NCBI GenBank assembly: GCA_905221615.1
Contig: CAJNDT010003446.1
Location: forward strand, 1,190,504 to 1,254,503
Direction of reading: 5' to 3'
Length of the DNA stretch: 64,000 nucleotides
Source of the DNA: Symbiodinium sp. CCMP2592
Lineage: Eukaryota > Sar > Dinophyceae > Suessiales > Symbiodiniaceae
Part shown: in pieces, positions 54,425-64,000 of the stretch
How positions within the stretch are numbered: the stretch's first letter is position 1
How the letters are laid out: each line of letters starts with the position of its first letter
The notes under the pieces: model-generated
What the model was told of the DNA's origin: nothing
Database searches by the model: none
The model's input: the letters and a program-made list of their open reading frames with translations, nothing else
Translations under genes and position numbers: made by a program

Positions 54425-56115
54425 ATGTGTCGGAAACGCACTTGAAGTGCCCTTGATCTGTTTTTGGTTTGGCACACCTTACTATTGAAATGCGCTTGAA
54501 ATGCGCTTGAAATGCGCTTGAAATGCGCTGCTCCTTGCTTTCCTCGAAGGCCTGGCAAGCCTCCCTACCCTTGAAATGCGCTTGAAATGCGCTTGATCTG
54601 TGTTTGGTTTGGGTTTCGCTGCTAAACCACGGAAGCCTTTTCTTTGGAAATGCAATTGCACTGCGCTTGAAAGGCACTGGATCTGCATTTGCTTTGGGAC
54701 CTCCTCTTCTTTTATGGAATCCACCTTACTATTGAAATGCGCTTGAAATGCGCTTGAACGGCGCTTGAAATGCGCTTTCCTCGAAGGCCTGGCAAGCCTC
54801 CCTACCCTTGAAATGCGCTTGAAATGCCCTTGAAATGCGCTTGATCTGTATTTGGTTTGGGTTTCGGTGATAAACCACGGAATCCTTCTCTTTGGAAATG
54901 CAATGGAAATGCGCTTGCTTTGGGACCTCCTCTTATTTTATGGAATCCACGTTACTAGTGAAATGCGCTTGAAATGCGCTTGAAATGCGCTTGAAATGCG
55001 CTGCTCCTTGCTTTCCTCGAAGGCCTGGCAAGCCTCCCTACCCTTGAAATGCGCTTGAAATGCCCTTGAAATGCGCTTGATCTGTATTTGGTTTGGGTTT
55101 CGGTGCTAAACCACGGAATCCTTCTCTTTGGAAATGCAATTGAACTGCGCTTGCTTTGGGACCTCCTCTTATTTTATGGAATCCACGTTACTAGTGGAAT
55201 GCGCTTGAAATGCGCTTGAAATGCGCTTGAAATGCGCTTGAAACGCGCTGCTCCTTGCATTCCTCCAAGGCCTGGCAAGCCTCCCTACCCTTGAAATGCG
55301 CTTGAAATGCGCTTGATCTGCGCTTGATCTGTGTTTGGTTTGGGTTTCGCTGTTAAAGCACGGAATCCTTCTCTTTGGTAATGCAATTGAACTGCGCTTC
55401 AAAGGCACTGGATCTGCATTTGCTTTGGGACCTCCTCTTCTTTTATGGAATCCACCTTACTATTGAAATGCGCTTGAAATGCGCTTGAAATGCGCTTGAA
55501 ATGCGCTTTCCTGGAAGGCCTGGCAAGCCTCCCTACCCTTGAAATGCGCTTGAAATGCCCTTGAAATGCGCTTGATCTGTATTTGGTTTGGGTTTCGGTG
55601 ATAAACCACGGAATCCTTCTCTTTGGAAATGCAATTGAACTGCGCTTGCTTTGGGACATCCTCTTATTTTATGGAATCCACGTTACTAGTGGAATGCGCT
55701 TGAAATGCGCTTGAAATGCGCTTGAAATGCGCTTGAAACGCGCTGCTCCTTGCATTCCTCCAAGGCCTGGCAAGCCTCCCTACCCTTGAAATGCGCTTGA
55801 AATGCGCTTGATCTGCGTTTGGTTTGGGTTTCGCTGTTAAAGCACGGAATCCTTCTCTTTGGAAATGCAATTGAACTGCGCTTGAAAGGCACTGGATCTG
55901 CATTTGCTTTGGGACCTCCTCTTCTTTTATGGAATCCACCTTACTATTGAAATGCGCTTGAAACGCGCTGCTCCTTGCATTCCTCCAAGGCCTGGCAAGC
56001 CTCCCTACCCTTGAAATGCGCTTGAAATGCGCTTGAAATGCGCTTGAAATGCGCTTGATCTGTATTTGGTTTGGGTTTCGCTGTTAAACAACGGAAACAT
56101 ACTTACCATTGAATT
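54425..56115. repeat. 11-bp tandem repeat (GAAATGCGCTT) in higher-order units
   Basis: Runs of the 11-mer GAAATGCGCTT alternate with fixed spacers: CTCCTTGCTTTCCTCGAAGG and CTGGCAAGCCTCCCTACCC, TTTGGTTTGGGTTTCG, and GGGACCTCCTCTTCTTTTAT ending GGAATCCAC. The composite begins again (TTACTATTG or TTACTAGTG) at about 54478, 54727, 54951, 55189, 55458, 55683 and 55940, giving units of roughly 224-269 bp. Minus-strand frames (HFKRISSAFQ repeats) follow from the 11-bp period and are not taken as genes. Confidence 0.9.
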
Positions 56116-57246
56116 GCCCTTGAAAAGCGTTTCAATCACGCTGGATCAGTTGTGCTTTGCTTGTGTTTCCTGAACCAATGCCATGATTGATACTCGCCCT
56201 TCAGCTGCACTTGAAACGTTTTTGGCTGGCACTTGATCTGCCCTCGGTCCCTGGTGGCAATATAATAAAGCCCCGGCAGTCGTGGTCCTTAGCATTAAAC
56301 TGCAGTTGACATGTGAATGTGCTTGGACACATATAATATACACCTGTGCAATGAGCTTGATCTGCAGTTGCTCTGTCTCTGCATGGCACTTGCTGTGCAC
56401 GTCCTGTTGCCTGGCTGGCTCTCTGTCTCTGCAACACTGCTGCAATTCCTCCTTGTGAACGATCTGATCTAGGCAGTTCATTGCTGTGCATCTGCATTTC
56501 AGCCCTTGTTTGCGTGCCGATGCATTTGCACTGCATGCACTTGAAACACAAGTGGATTGTCTTACCTGTGTGGTGTACACTTCGATCTAAACCCTTTTGT
56601 CTATGGTTTCACCACAGCCCTTTTTATGAGCAGGTCGACTCTGAGTGATTCCCAGACATCCTGTGCATGACACACGCTTGCTTTGCTTTAACAACGTCCA
56701 GTGCCAACCCTACAGACATGTTGGTCGATTTATCAAGGAAGCTCACAAGGCCAGCCAGCCTGTTCAAGATTTTTGCAGCAAAGACTTTGCATTGGCCCGC
56801 ACGGTAACACAAGGCCCTCTTCGCATGGAAACCTTTAAAAGAACAGCTTCTCCAAACCATGATGCACGACTTCATATCAAGGCTTCGCAAAACAAAAACC
56901 TTCGATCCACGGTTCCTCATTTCGGTATGGATTTCGCTATGAACATGCAAAGTGGACCACTCCGCAGTCTTCAAAAATGACCCCTGTGAAAATCGGACCC
57001 GGTCCGAGCCTCTAGGTACGCCCCATCCCCGCTGGTAGGCGTTCCCCGCTTAAGTTGCCGCCCAATATGATACTCTAGTTATTTAGATATAACATATCAC
57101 ATTGACTTTATCACATCACATCGTATCCTATCATGCCATATCAGATCACATCATATTGAGGTTTTGGGTTAAGGCCGTCCATGCCCGTGCGATCCAAAGC
57201 GGAGTCTATGCAACCTCAGCAAAAGATGGGTCAGACTGCTCCAAGG
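56116..57246. other. Channel intron, right part
   Basis: Degraded GAAATG/CTTG words fade out by about 56250. Nothing is recognised from 56250 to 57000. At 57014-57060 lies AGGTACGCCCCATCCCCGCT and CCCCGCTTAAGTTG, related to the modules inside the gene D intron. TATCACATCACATCG-type words follow at 57085-57155. Confidence 0.45.
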
Positions 57247-57301
57247 AAGGTGCCCTTCTTCCTACAGTTCATGAACCTCACCGAGAGGATGGCCTCCCGA
57301 G
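57247..57301 (+). CDS. K+ channel exon: end of the C-linker (first exon after the island)
   Basis: The frame reads KVPFFLQFMNLTERMASR plus one base. V-P-F-F-x-x-x-x is the usual transition from C-linker to CNB domain and follows directly on WIRRL of the exon at 11584 in channels of this family. The 5' border is uncertain because the frame is open upstream. The donor is G|GTGGAA, and GGT is restored at the junction with the next exon. Confidence 0.8.
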
Positions 57302-57402
57302 GTGGAAGTTTCCGAAAATAGGGGGGGGGCCTACTACAGTAACCTAAAAAGTAGGATCCTTGTTATAAGGAGCCCGGACCCTAACTTTCGGAAACTCCCA
57401 GG
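57302..57402. mobile_element. Intron that is exactly one foldback element (introner)
   Basis: The 101-bp GT-AG intron consists wholly of a family-1 foldback element in reverse orientation. The left arm TGGAAGTTTCCGAAAATAGG begins one base after the splice site, and the right arm CTTTCGGAAACTCCC ends just before the acceptor AG. An AGG triplet stands on both sides (57300-57302 and 57401-57403) and would be a 3-bp target duplication. Such intron-making transposons (introners) are known from dinoflagellates and other algae. Confidence 0.85.
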
Positions 57403-57499
57403 TATGCATACTGCCACCTTCGAAGCCTGCATCGCAGACATCTCCCGGAGACTCCAATGCACGGCTTATGCGCAGGCAGACTGCTTTACCAATGTCCAG
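57403..57499 (+). CDS. K+ channel exon: start of the CNB domain
   Basis: GMHTATFEACIADISRRLQC then TAYAQADCFTNVQ. This matches the first helix and strand of a CNB domain (F-x-x-x-I-A-x-x-L...Y-A). The exon ends GTCCAG with a GC donor and joins in phase to VLHILSKG at 58152. Confidence 0.85.
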
Positions 57500-58151
57500 G
57501 CGCCCTGCTAGAAACTGGTTTACAGTTTATAGCAGAAGATGCAGAAGCCAGAAAGTTGGAACATCATTATCCCCATGCCCTTAAAGTACAGTATAGGAAA
57601 TCCCAGCCATAATCGTCCTAAATCCATGTTCCACCTTTCTGGGGTTCACTTTAGAGCTACTACGAGGGTTACTACGGGGGGGGGGGGGGGGAAACTACAA
57701 GTGCAGGACTTCTTGGGGTTTGTGGCGCGAAATCAGGAACGTCGCAGAAGCGACCGTGACTGCACACGAATACCAAATCCCGACCTGAAAATGTCGAACC
57801 CCAAGAAAAGAAGCATCAGCGTTCCAACGCCTGACCTGCAAACATCTTCCAGCTTCTTCTTGTGCATTCTTTAACATATTTCCACCAAACTTCAAACGTC
57901 TTCAAACAAACTCCTCTTTGGATGTCTTATGATGTTTCCAGGTGTAAACCTCCGAAGTAGAACGGTCATTTAGTCAAAGGAGTCCTTTTAACGTGATCCT
58001 ACAACCTTACTTAGGGTAGTGTTAAGTGGGGGAACAAGTCCTTTAATATGGGTAGTTATAACTATAGTTATCCTACTTATAACCCTACTTATAACTAGCC
58101 ATGAACCTCCAATTACCCCCCAAAAGGAAGCCTCAAGGGAGCCCTTTCGAG
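57500..58151. other. Channel intron with foldback element
   Basis: GC-AG intron. It holds the family-2 element at 57546-57645, a G run at 57677-57691 and a dispersed segment at 58055-58085 also seen, inverted, at 4584-4612. Confidence 0.55.
57546..57645. mobile_element. Foldback element, family 2
   Basis: Left arm AGCCAGAAAGTTGGAACAT and right arm ATGTTCCACCTTTCTGGGG are inverse repeats. The interior matches the element at 7119-7220 in reverse orientation. It also lies in a channel intron. Confidence 0.7.
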
Positions 58152-58199
58152 GTACTCCACATCCTGTCCAAAGGACTCGTTGCTCTGGACAACAGATTC
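58152..58199 (+). CDS. K+ channel exon: CNB domain beta-roll
   Basis: VLHILSKGLVALDNRF corresponds to L-Y-I-L-x-K-G-x-V-A...R of CNB domains. The acceptor is TTCGAG. The 3' border is not fixed: a stop follows one codon later, and the few residues expected before VWGED are missing, so a tiny exon may exist in the following intron. Confidence 0.75.
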
Positions 58200-59624
58200 T
58201 GAGATCTTATAGGGCTCCTTTAGGGTTTAGGGGTTTAGGGTTGGTCGCATGCAAGGCAAAAGGGTTTAGGGTTGAAGATTCACAAATGTTGTATGGAGGA
58301 TCAGAGGCATCATCAGACCCGATGAAGGTTTTGTGGCTTTGACGGGGTTATCTGGATGCTGTGTGCTTTTTGTTCTCCTTGTGTTTAACCTTTTGGCGGG
58401 TGCTGTGTCCTTCTACGAGCCATGTTCCGAATCCAATCTCTCAGGGCAGAGGCCTGAGCAATTACCAATATCTGTTCCTTAGGATTCCTTGTTATGACTA
58501 CCCCCAAACCCTGTCCTTGGCATATCAGCAAAAAAGAACCCAGGATTTGGAAAGATGGGCACTGCTGCTCGGGCTTTAGACTATCTGCGGGACTCTCCAG
58601 AAGCACAACATCGCGGGTTAATACACCAGGGGTTCAGGGTTTTTTGCGTGTTTAGGGTTTCACAGGCTTCACGAGGTCGGACTATGAGTCTCTCCCGAAA
58701 CAGTTTTAGAGTTGAGGCGGAGCAAGAGTAGGATGCAGTACGTTGCCGTTTTGACATCTTCCTCGTAGCATCAACACAAAACTTGTGTTTCAGGCTCATT
58801 TAGGGACGATACCCTTTTCTGGTAGATAGGTGTCCGGGCTTCTAGGTGGACACCACCCGTTTTGATCTCGGGTTGCAACTAGTTGTTCGGGGGGGATTGT
58901 CGCTGTTCAAATCTTCCTTCTTGCAGGGTTCGAGCTCGGCTTCAGGCAAACATCGTGAGTCAACAAGCCATCGTTCGAGAAGGATCTATCTTTTGGTATT
59001 TCGTGCCTCTAACTCGTCTGATCCATCTTCGCGATAACTGCAAACAAATCCAAGAATAATCCCGCAACCATGCAGCCCTTGCCGCTTAAAGCCGAATTTC
59101 TCAACCGTTGAAGTCCCAAGGACCTGGAACCATAAGACTTTCAAATCCTTCAGCGCTCAACCTTTAACTCCTATTTAAACCCTTCGACTCTAAATTCTGG
59201 ATTAAAGCCAACCGCGAAAGCTTGCCTTAGCGCTTAACCGCCCGACCATGGCTGCCGACATTGCTTGCCTTGGATCGAGTTACCCAGAGAGCCCCATACC
59301 CGTTAATGGAGGAATATAGCTTAAAACATAATGTGAATCCCCCTGTAATTTAAGGTATATTCCTTAATTAAGGGTATTGGGCTCTTTAAGTAGACCCCAC
59401 GGCCCTTTTCAGATCTGTCCCAGAGCTTCTAGCACAGCATAGCCGAATACAGAATCAAACCCGTGGTCTGTCTTCCAACGGTATAGGGGCCCAAAGTGTT
59501 ACCAATACGATTCTGGGGGTCCCTTATCATAATAGTATAGTATCATGGACCCCACAACCCTATTCTAAATATTGAAACCCTAAACACTAAAACGTCCCTT
59601 TCGGTCTGTCTTTCACTGGCCCAG
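58200..59624. other. Channel intron
   Basis: TTTAGGG words at 58218-58275 and 58630-58660. A foldback element at 59286-59383 is listed separately. No other gene recognised. Confidence 0.5.
59286..59383. mobile_element. Foldback element, family 3
   Basis: Left arm GAGCCCCATACCCGTTAATG with GAGGAATAT is the inverse of the right arm ATATTCCTTAATTAAGGGTAT followed by TGGGCTC. About 98 bp, non-coding, inside a channel intron. Confidence 0.6.
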
Positions 59625-59722
59625 GTCTGGGGGGAAGATTTCGTCCTGGCCGACAAGTCTCTCATCCATGTGGTGAACTGCGTGGCCATGTCCTACTGTG
59701 AAGCCGCTTGGGTGTTACACAG
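59625..59722 (+). CDS. K+ channel exon: phosphate-binding-cassette region of the CNB domain
   Basis: After acceptor CCCAG the frame reads VWGEDFVLADKSLIHVVNCV then AMSYCEAAWVLH. W-G-E-D-F-x-L...A-x-x-Y-C-E is the phosphate-cassette region. The arginine that holds the cyclic nucleotide phosphate in true binding domains is absent (NCVA stands in its place), as in EAG/KCNH channels that do not bind cAMP. The exon ends CACAG with a GC-type donor. Confidence 0.85.
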
Positions 59723-60156
59723 GCTGCCCCGAGACCCTTAATGGGGGACCGTCTAAGAGCATTCTAAACGCTTTAGAACTTTCAAGATCGGGTCCTTGGC
59801 AATGCTTGACAAGCGAGTGGCAGCAACCAGTTCCTCGTCAGACGAGCTGACACGAAGAGTTGTGCTGCTCTTTCGGTGTTGGAAAGCGCTAGCATTTGAG
59901 GTGTTTCGGGCATTTTGCTTCGGGCTTTTGTTCCCTGAACCCTGAAGTCCCGGATGCTTGGCCGGAAAGGGTAAGAATGTACTCTGGACTCGAGGTAGAA
60001 GTTTTGCATTTGCAGCAGAGGCAAACCCGAGCTAACTTTTGGAATTATCCCATTCTATCGTGAATAATCCCAACTCCAATGTCTTGTATCATATGCCGAA
60101 AACCCAAAACCATATCCGGTTCCTAACTACCAAGCCACCTAGGTTAGGGTGCTGAG
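59723..60156. other. Channel intron
   Basis: No repeat or gene recognised. Confidence 0.5.
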
Positions 60157-60249
60157 GTGTTTTTCCTGACAAGGGAGAACTTCATGGCCGTGGTGGAAGC
60201 GAGGAGGAGCACCTGCCCTGAGTTGGCCTCGATTGTTCGACGGCGCGTC
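60157..60249 (+). CDS. K+ channel exon: C-terminal helices of the CNB domain
   Basis: VFFLTRENFMAVVEARRSTC then PELASIVRRRV. L-T-x-E-x-F-x-x-V...P-E-L-A-x-I-V-R-R is the B/C helix region that closes the domain. The 3' end is not fixed because the frame remains open. Confidence 0.75.
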
Positions 60250-60813
60250 GGCAGCAGAAGGGTGATAAGTCCATGGCAGGTTCAGTTTCAGAGCCTCTGC
60301 AGGGTTTACGGAGACTACTATCGACCTTGTGGTATGCTGTGGTGTTTACAAGCGAGCTGCGCATATCAAGCCTCTGCGCCTCGATCTGCCATACCCATCA
60401 GTTCCCACCTGTGCCAGTCTTTTAGCCGGGTAGTACTGGGCCTACTCCCAAGCTTTTGCAGAGTGTTGCAAGGTACTGTGTCCGCATTGCAGCATCTTGG
60501 TTTGCAGTTGGGGCGCTTGGCTGATTGACCATCTACAAACTAGCGGCCGGCTCTCCCTTGCACCATGATGACGGCAATCGATAGGCTCGTTTCCCAACCC
60601 AAAATTCCCAGCGCGAGGTTGTAACGTCTTGCTGTAGCTGGCTCACAGCCGGAAAACTAGCACATGCGAAGATTTGCGATGTCCAAACCTATGGCGGAGC
60701 TGCAAGGCCCATGCAGTCCGGCTTGAAAAAAGGCAGACGGCCTCTGTGAAATTGATTTAAGACCATCTGAATTCGAAACTCTTCAGTTCTTGTCTGAGAC
60801 TCCATGGCCCAAG

Positions 60814-60888
60814 GTCTTCCGCGGTATCTTGCGAGAAGCACGGAAACGGGTGCGGATGACGTCACTTGTGGCCAAGACCAGGCTCAAG
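60814..60888 (+). CDS. Probable K+ channel tail exon
   Basis: Between acceptor CCCAAG and a GT donor (AAG|GTTTGG) the frame reads VFRGILREARKRVRMTSLVA then KTRLK. A basic helix of this kind often follows the CNB domain. It is placed by position and composition only. Confidence 0.4.
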
Positions 60889-61457
60889 GTTTGGGATTCT
60901 TCCGGGGAGCTGTGCTGCTGAGTCTTTGGTGTTCAGGTGTTGTGCTTCATGATGCGAACTTCGAACCAACTTGGGCTGCACGTGCCGTTCTAGGCAACAG
61001 AGAGACGCAAGTGACAGCGTCTCAGCGCCGACGCCTGCACCGAAACGGCAGCAGTCGGTCTGAGAACAACCTTTCTGTTCCGGCACGCTTTCGACTCGCA
61101 TACTTACCATTGCTGATCCCGGCTACGTCCGCTCTACACCCAAGGCCCCGCCTCTTATCCACCCCCTCTCTCGTTTGCCACGCGGAGCCAAGAGCACACG
61201 TTGCGATTCTCATGGCAGACACCGAATCTGTCTTTGTCATAGTTGGGGTAACATTTTACATGTTTATGTTTATGAGTACTTAAATCCAATCAGGAATGAA
61301 GATGTACATGTGTAATCCAATCCCAACAATGAACTAGCTGTGACTCCGATCCCCAAAGATGGTATTCCGTTGGGCAGACCTCATTCTCTCTGCATGCATA
61401 CACTGCTCTGACTTCTACACCTCTGGCCCGTTCGCAGGTTGATATACAGCGAACATA

Positions 61458-61562
61458 TGGGTTGTTGTCAAAATTATGGTCCCTTTTGTTGGGTACCCTA
61501 AATATTCGGTGCCGTACTATATTGGGGACCCCAAAAGGGACCATAATTTTGACAACCACCCA
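61458..61562. mobile_element. Foldback element with long near-perfect arms
   Basis: Left arm GTTGTTGTCAAAATTATGGT with CCCTTTTG is the inverse of the right arm CAAAAGGGACCATAATTTTG followed by ACAACCACCC. The arms are about 35 bp and the loop about 40 bp. It is non-coding and loosely similar to family 1. Confidence 0.8.
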
Positions 61563-62009
61563 CATACTGCGGCTAGCGCTGAAGCCTGAAGCTTCCTTGT
61601 CGCATCTTTCGTACTATGATGTACCGCATAATCATATAGGGTTTAGGGGTTTAGGGGATTAGGGTTTAGCACACTTCGTCAAGCGAATGTGGGGATTACC
61701 GGGCGGTGGTAAAGGCCCGATGCAAAAAAAGGGTTTAGGGTTTAGGGGTTTAGGGTTCCTGTTCTGGCGGCGTCGCAGCAGGCCAGTTGCAAAAGGGTTC
61801 CTGTTCTAATCACTGAGGCCCCCGTTATGATACAACGAACTTCATGTCATGAGCAGCAGCTCAGCCGTTACCGTAGCTGAAGTTCCTCCTTATCTTGTCT
61901 CGCAGCCAAGGTTGCTGCATGACATCGGTTTAGGGTTTAGGGGCTTCGAAACCTCATGCTTTCCGATATTCAAACGCCGTCGATGCGATCCTTTGTCGAC
62001 AGCGACGAC

Positions 62010-62084
62010 ATTTTGGGGTCCTTATAATCAGGATCTTACTGTTTAGGGTACTATATTAGGATCCCCTGTTTTCGGAAACTCCCA
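62010..62084. mobile_element. Truncated introner-like element, family 1
   Basis: ATTTTGGGGTCCTTATAATC to CTGTTTTCGGAAACTCCCA matches the right three quarters of the copy at 7780-7885. The left inverted arm is missing. Confidence 0.7.
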
Positions 62085-62809
62085 TGTTGTCTTACCTAGA
62101 CGCGATCGCTGTACTCGTCGGCAGGCCGAAGTGTGCCGAAGCGAAGCCATCGCCACCAAGAGTTTCACTTCCTGGCGCAATTCCCAGCCACTCAGCGATG
62201 AAGTGGCGGGTGTTTGCAGAGTTGACTTCAGGGTGTAGAATAGAACATGACCCAACCTTGTCATATATTGTTATTTCGACCCTGCAGATAATTGCGGAAA
62301 GTAGGTTGGAGTACGGTAGTAAAAGGCGTTCGGGCGGCTCCGGATGCTTTGAGCTTGTAGCTAAAGATCTTCTACTAGCTTGGGGACGACTCTGTTCCGC
62401 CTCGAAAGATTGCAAGTTAGGCCCCCAAGGATATGATATGTCCCGTGGAGACTTCATTCCAGAAGCCGTCTGTTCTGTTTTGTGAAAAGCTTTGTTTGGT
62501 TACGGCGGCGGAGTTGGTTGTAATTGGCCACTCTCACGCACAAGGTTGGCGGTTGGTGCTAGCTTGTCGAAGTTTTGCGCCTTCCCAGAATAAGCATCTG
62601 ACAATCAAAACGCTGCCGGTTGTGCATGTATTGGCTACAGTCTTCACTGCCGTCCTGTTACTACGTCGATCTTTCCATAGTTGGGGTGTCTGTGTGTCAG
62701 AGAGAGACAGTAGGGAGAACAAGATGAGCATATGTATACATGTAGGTGCTTTAATTAGTGTCTGTAGTATGTCTGCATGTCTGTATGCATGCTGCCTGCT
62801 GGCTGCCTG

Positions 62810-63260
62810 CCTGAATGGATGGATGGATGGATGTACGTAAGTATCCATGTTTGTGGTGCTGTAGCCTGAAACTTCGCCTCAGTCTCTCGAGTGCGAGTGC
62901 TACATATGTATGTATGTATGTACCTAAACCCCGAAGTAGGTAAAATAATGGCCCATAACCTATAAACGGCCATTATTCTACATACTTTGGGGGTCCAGGC
63001 ATGTATGTACGTATGTATGTCTGTGTATGACTAAGTATGTGGGTGGATGTATGTGTGTTTAGGTCGATATGTAGGTATGTACGTGTGCATACATGCAAGT
63101 ATGTATGTATGTATGTATGTATGCATGTAGCTGCATGAAAGCATGTATGCCTCGAGCAAGCATGCATGTATGCATGTACATATCTATGTACGTATGATTA
63201 TGTATGTGTGTACTTATGTGTGTTTAGGTAGGTATGCCTTGCATGTATGCAAGTATGTGT
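62810..63260. repeat. (TATG)n/(TGGA)n microsatellite region
   Basis: TGGATGGATGG, then many TATGTATG words broken by unique bases. A foldback element interrupts it at 62929-62993. Confidence 0.85.
62929..62993. mobile_element. Short foldback element inside the (TATG)n region
   Basis: Left arm CCCCGAAGTAGGTAAAATAA with TGGCC is the inverse of the right arm GGCCATTATTCTACATACTT with TGGGG. About 65 bp. Confidence 0.65.
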
Positions 63261-63778
63261 GTACGCATGTAGCAGCTAATGTGTTAATATTTTGGCACAT
63301 TCGTGCAGTCTGCCATGATATGGAAACAGCATATCCCTTCGGTTACACATTATACCACAATTCACTTGCCGGGCCGTTCGGAGTACTTGCATCTCTGCGC
63401 TTCACAACGCTAAAATAGGGACCTAAATAATTAACTACCAGTACTATACAGTCGTAGTATTATATGTGCCCCCAAACCCTCTTCTAACTAATAAGGCCCT
63501 TATATTACGGCCTGATCGCTCGAAGCATAGTGCAACTGAGCACGGAAGTTTGCGAGCAGATAAGTGCGCACGGAACAGGGAATGGGACCAGCCACTGCTG
63601 GTGGGGATTTTCAGGTTCAAGCATCTTGCTAGTTTTTTTTACAGATTGTCGGGTCTACTGCTCATCCTTGGTGTCTACACGCGGGACTTTACTTGATATC
63701 CTCCATATTATATATATATATATACATTATACATTTGTTTATTTATTCATATATAGAATACCCTAAACCCTGAACCGA

Positions 63779-63817
<39 letters not shown>

Positions 63818-64000
63818 AAACCGCTACGTGTCCAGCCACGAAGCCCCACCCGGGCGGCCGACGATGCTGCCTTTGCGTTTTTCTTTCGTGACCTCAGGAC
63901 CTGTGTGTTTCACTGAAATGCAAAGGCCTGTGCATTGTGCCCTGTCAGTAGAGCACGGCTCCCCCTTAACTCTTTCCAGAAAGAAGCCACCACTGCCCTG
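63261..64000. other. Right end of the window
   Basis: No gene recognised. (TA)n tracts lie at 63709-63726 and 63781-63815, with one telomere-like CCCTAAACCCTGAACC between them. Confidence 0.5.

Larger units (their letters stand above)
60889..62928. other. Right flank with foldback elements and telomere-like words
   Basis: TTTAGGG arrays at about 61638-61668, 61730-61756 and 61928-61942, and elements at 61458-61562 and 62010-62084. No gene was recognised, although further 3' exons of the channel could be hidden here. Confidence 0.45.

Noticed and set aside
54417..56580. Minus-strand repeat protein (HFKRISSAFQ units)
   Set aside because: The period follows from the 11-bp DNA repeat, stops break it in every unit, and no start or splice signals link the frames.

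Overview
The window looks like nuclear DNA of a dinoflagellate, probably Symbiodiniaceae. The evidence is: scattered short plant-type telomere-like arrays (CCCTAAA/TTTAGGG); genes all on one strand (+) and cut into many short exons; introns that often start with GC or GA instead of GT and sit at AG|G junctions; foldback (MITE-like) elements, one of which forms an intron exactly; and very long trinucleotide arrays. No prokaryotic features, rRNA or convincing tRNA were seen. The assignment is inference from these traits, not a database match.

The layout contains an assembly problem that must be read first. The segment 11835-29901 is repeated almost identically at 30002-48029, and the two copies meet at a run of exactly 100 N (29902-30001). 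The first copy ends at the gap and the second begins at the gap. That is the pattern expected of two contigs with an 18-kb end overlap that were scaffolded but not merged. The real locus is then about 45.8 kb, and features of the second copy repeat those of the first.

Outer shell: exons of one voltage-gated, cyclic-nucleotide-binding-domain potassium channel (EAG/KCNH/HCN-like) can be followed in order along the + strand: S2 (4.9 kb), S3 (7.3 kb), S4 (8.0 and 9.5 kb), S5-pore-S6 with SVGYGD (9.7-10.1 kb), C-linker (11.1 and 11.6 kb), then, far to the right, the end of the C-linker (57.2 kb), the CNB domain (57.4, 58.2, 59.6 and 60.2 kb) and a probable tail exon (60.8 kb).

Inner island: between the C-linker exons at 11.6 and 57.2 kb lies a gene-rich island on the same strand. 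It has a different texture from the flanks: the 7-mer GCAGGAC and QD/SQD peptides are very common, and telomere-like arrays are nearly absent. In order it holds: gene A (acidic and proline-rich, coiled-coil segment), gene B (unknown), gene C (306 aa, unknown), gene D (large, with a D...D...ED pattern that may be a DDE-type nuclease/transposase), a gene joining an HMG-box-like segment to a protein kinase, and a C5-cytosine DNA methyltransferase. After the duplicate is collapsed, the island and its margins form one channel intron of about 27 kb. The combination of a possible transposase, an HMG/kinase protein and a DNA methyltransferase inside an intron suggests a large composite mobile element, but no terminal repeats or target duplication were found, so this remains a hypothesis.

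The remaining sequence is repeats: trinucleotide (GTA/TAC) arrays, (TATG)n, (TA)n, GTT-based arrays, an 11-bp tandem repeat with ~225-270 bp higher-order units (54.4-56.1 kb), and several families of foldback elements.
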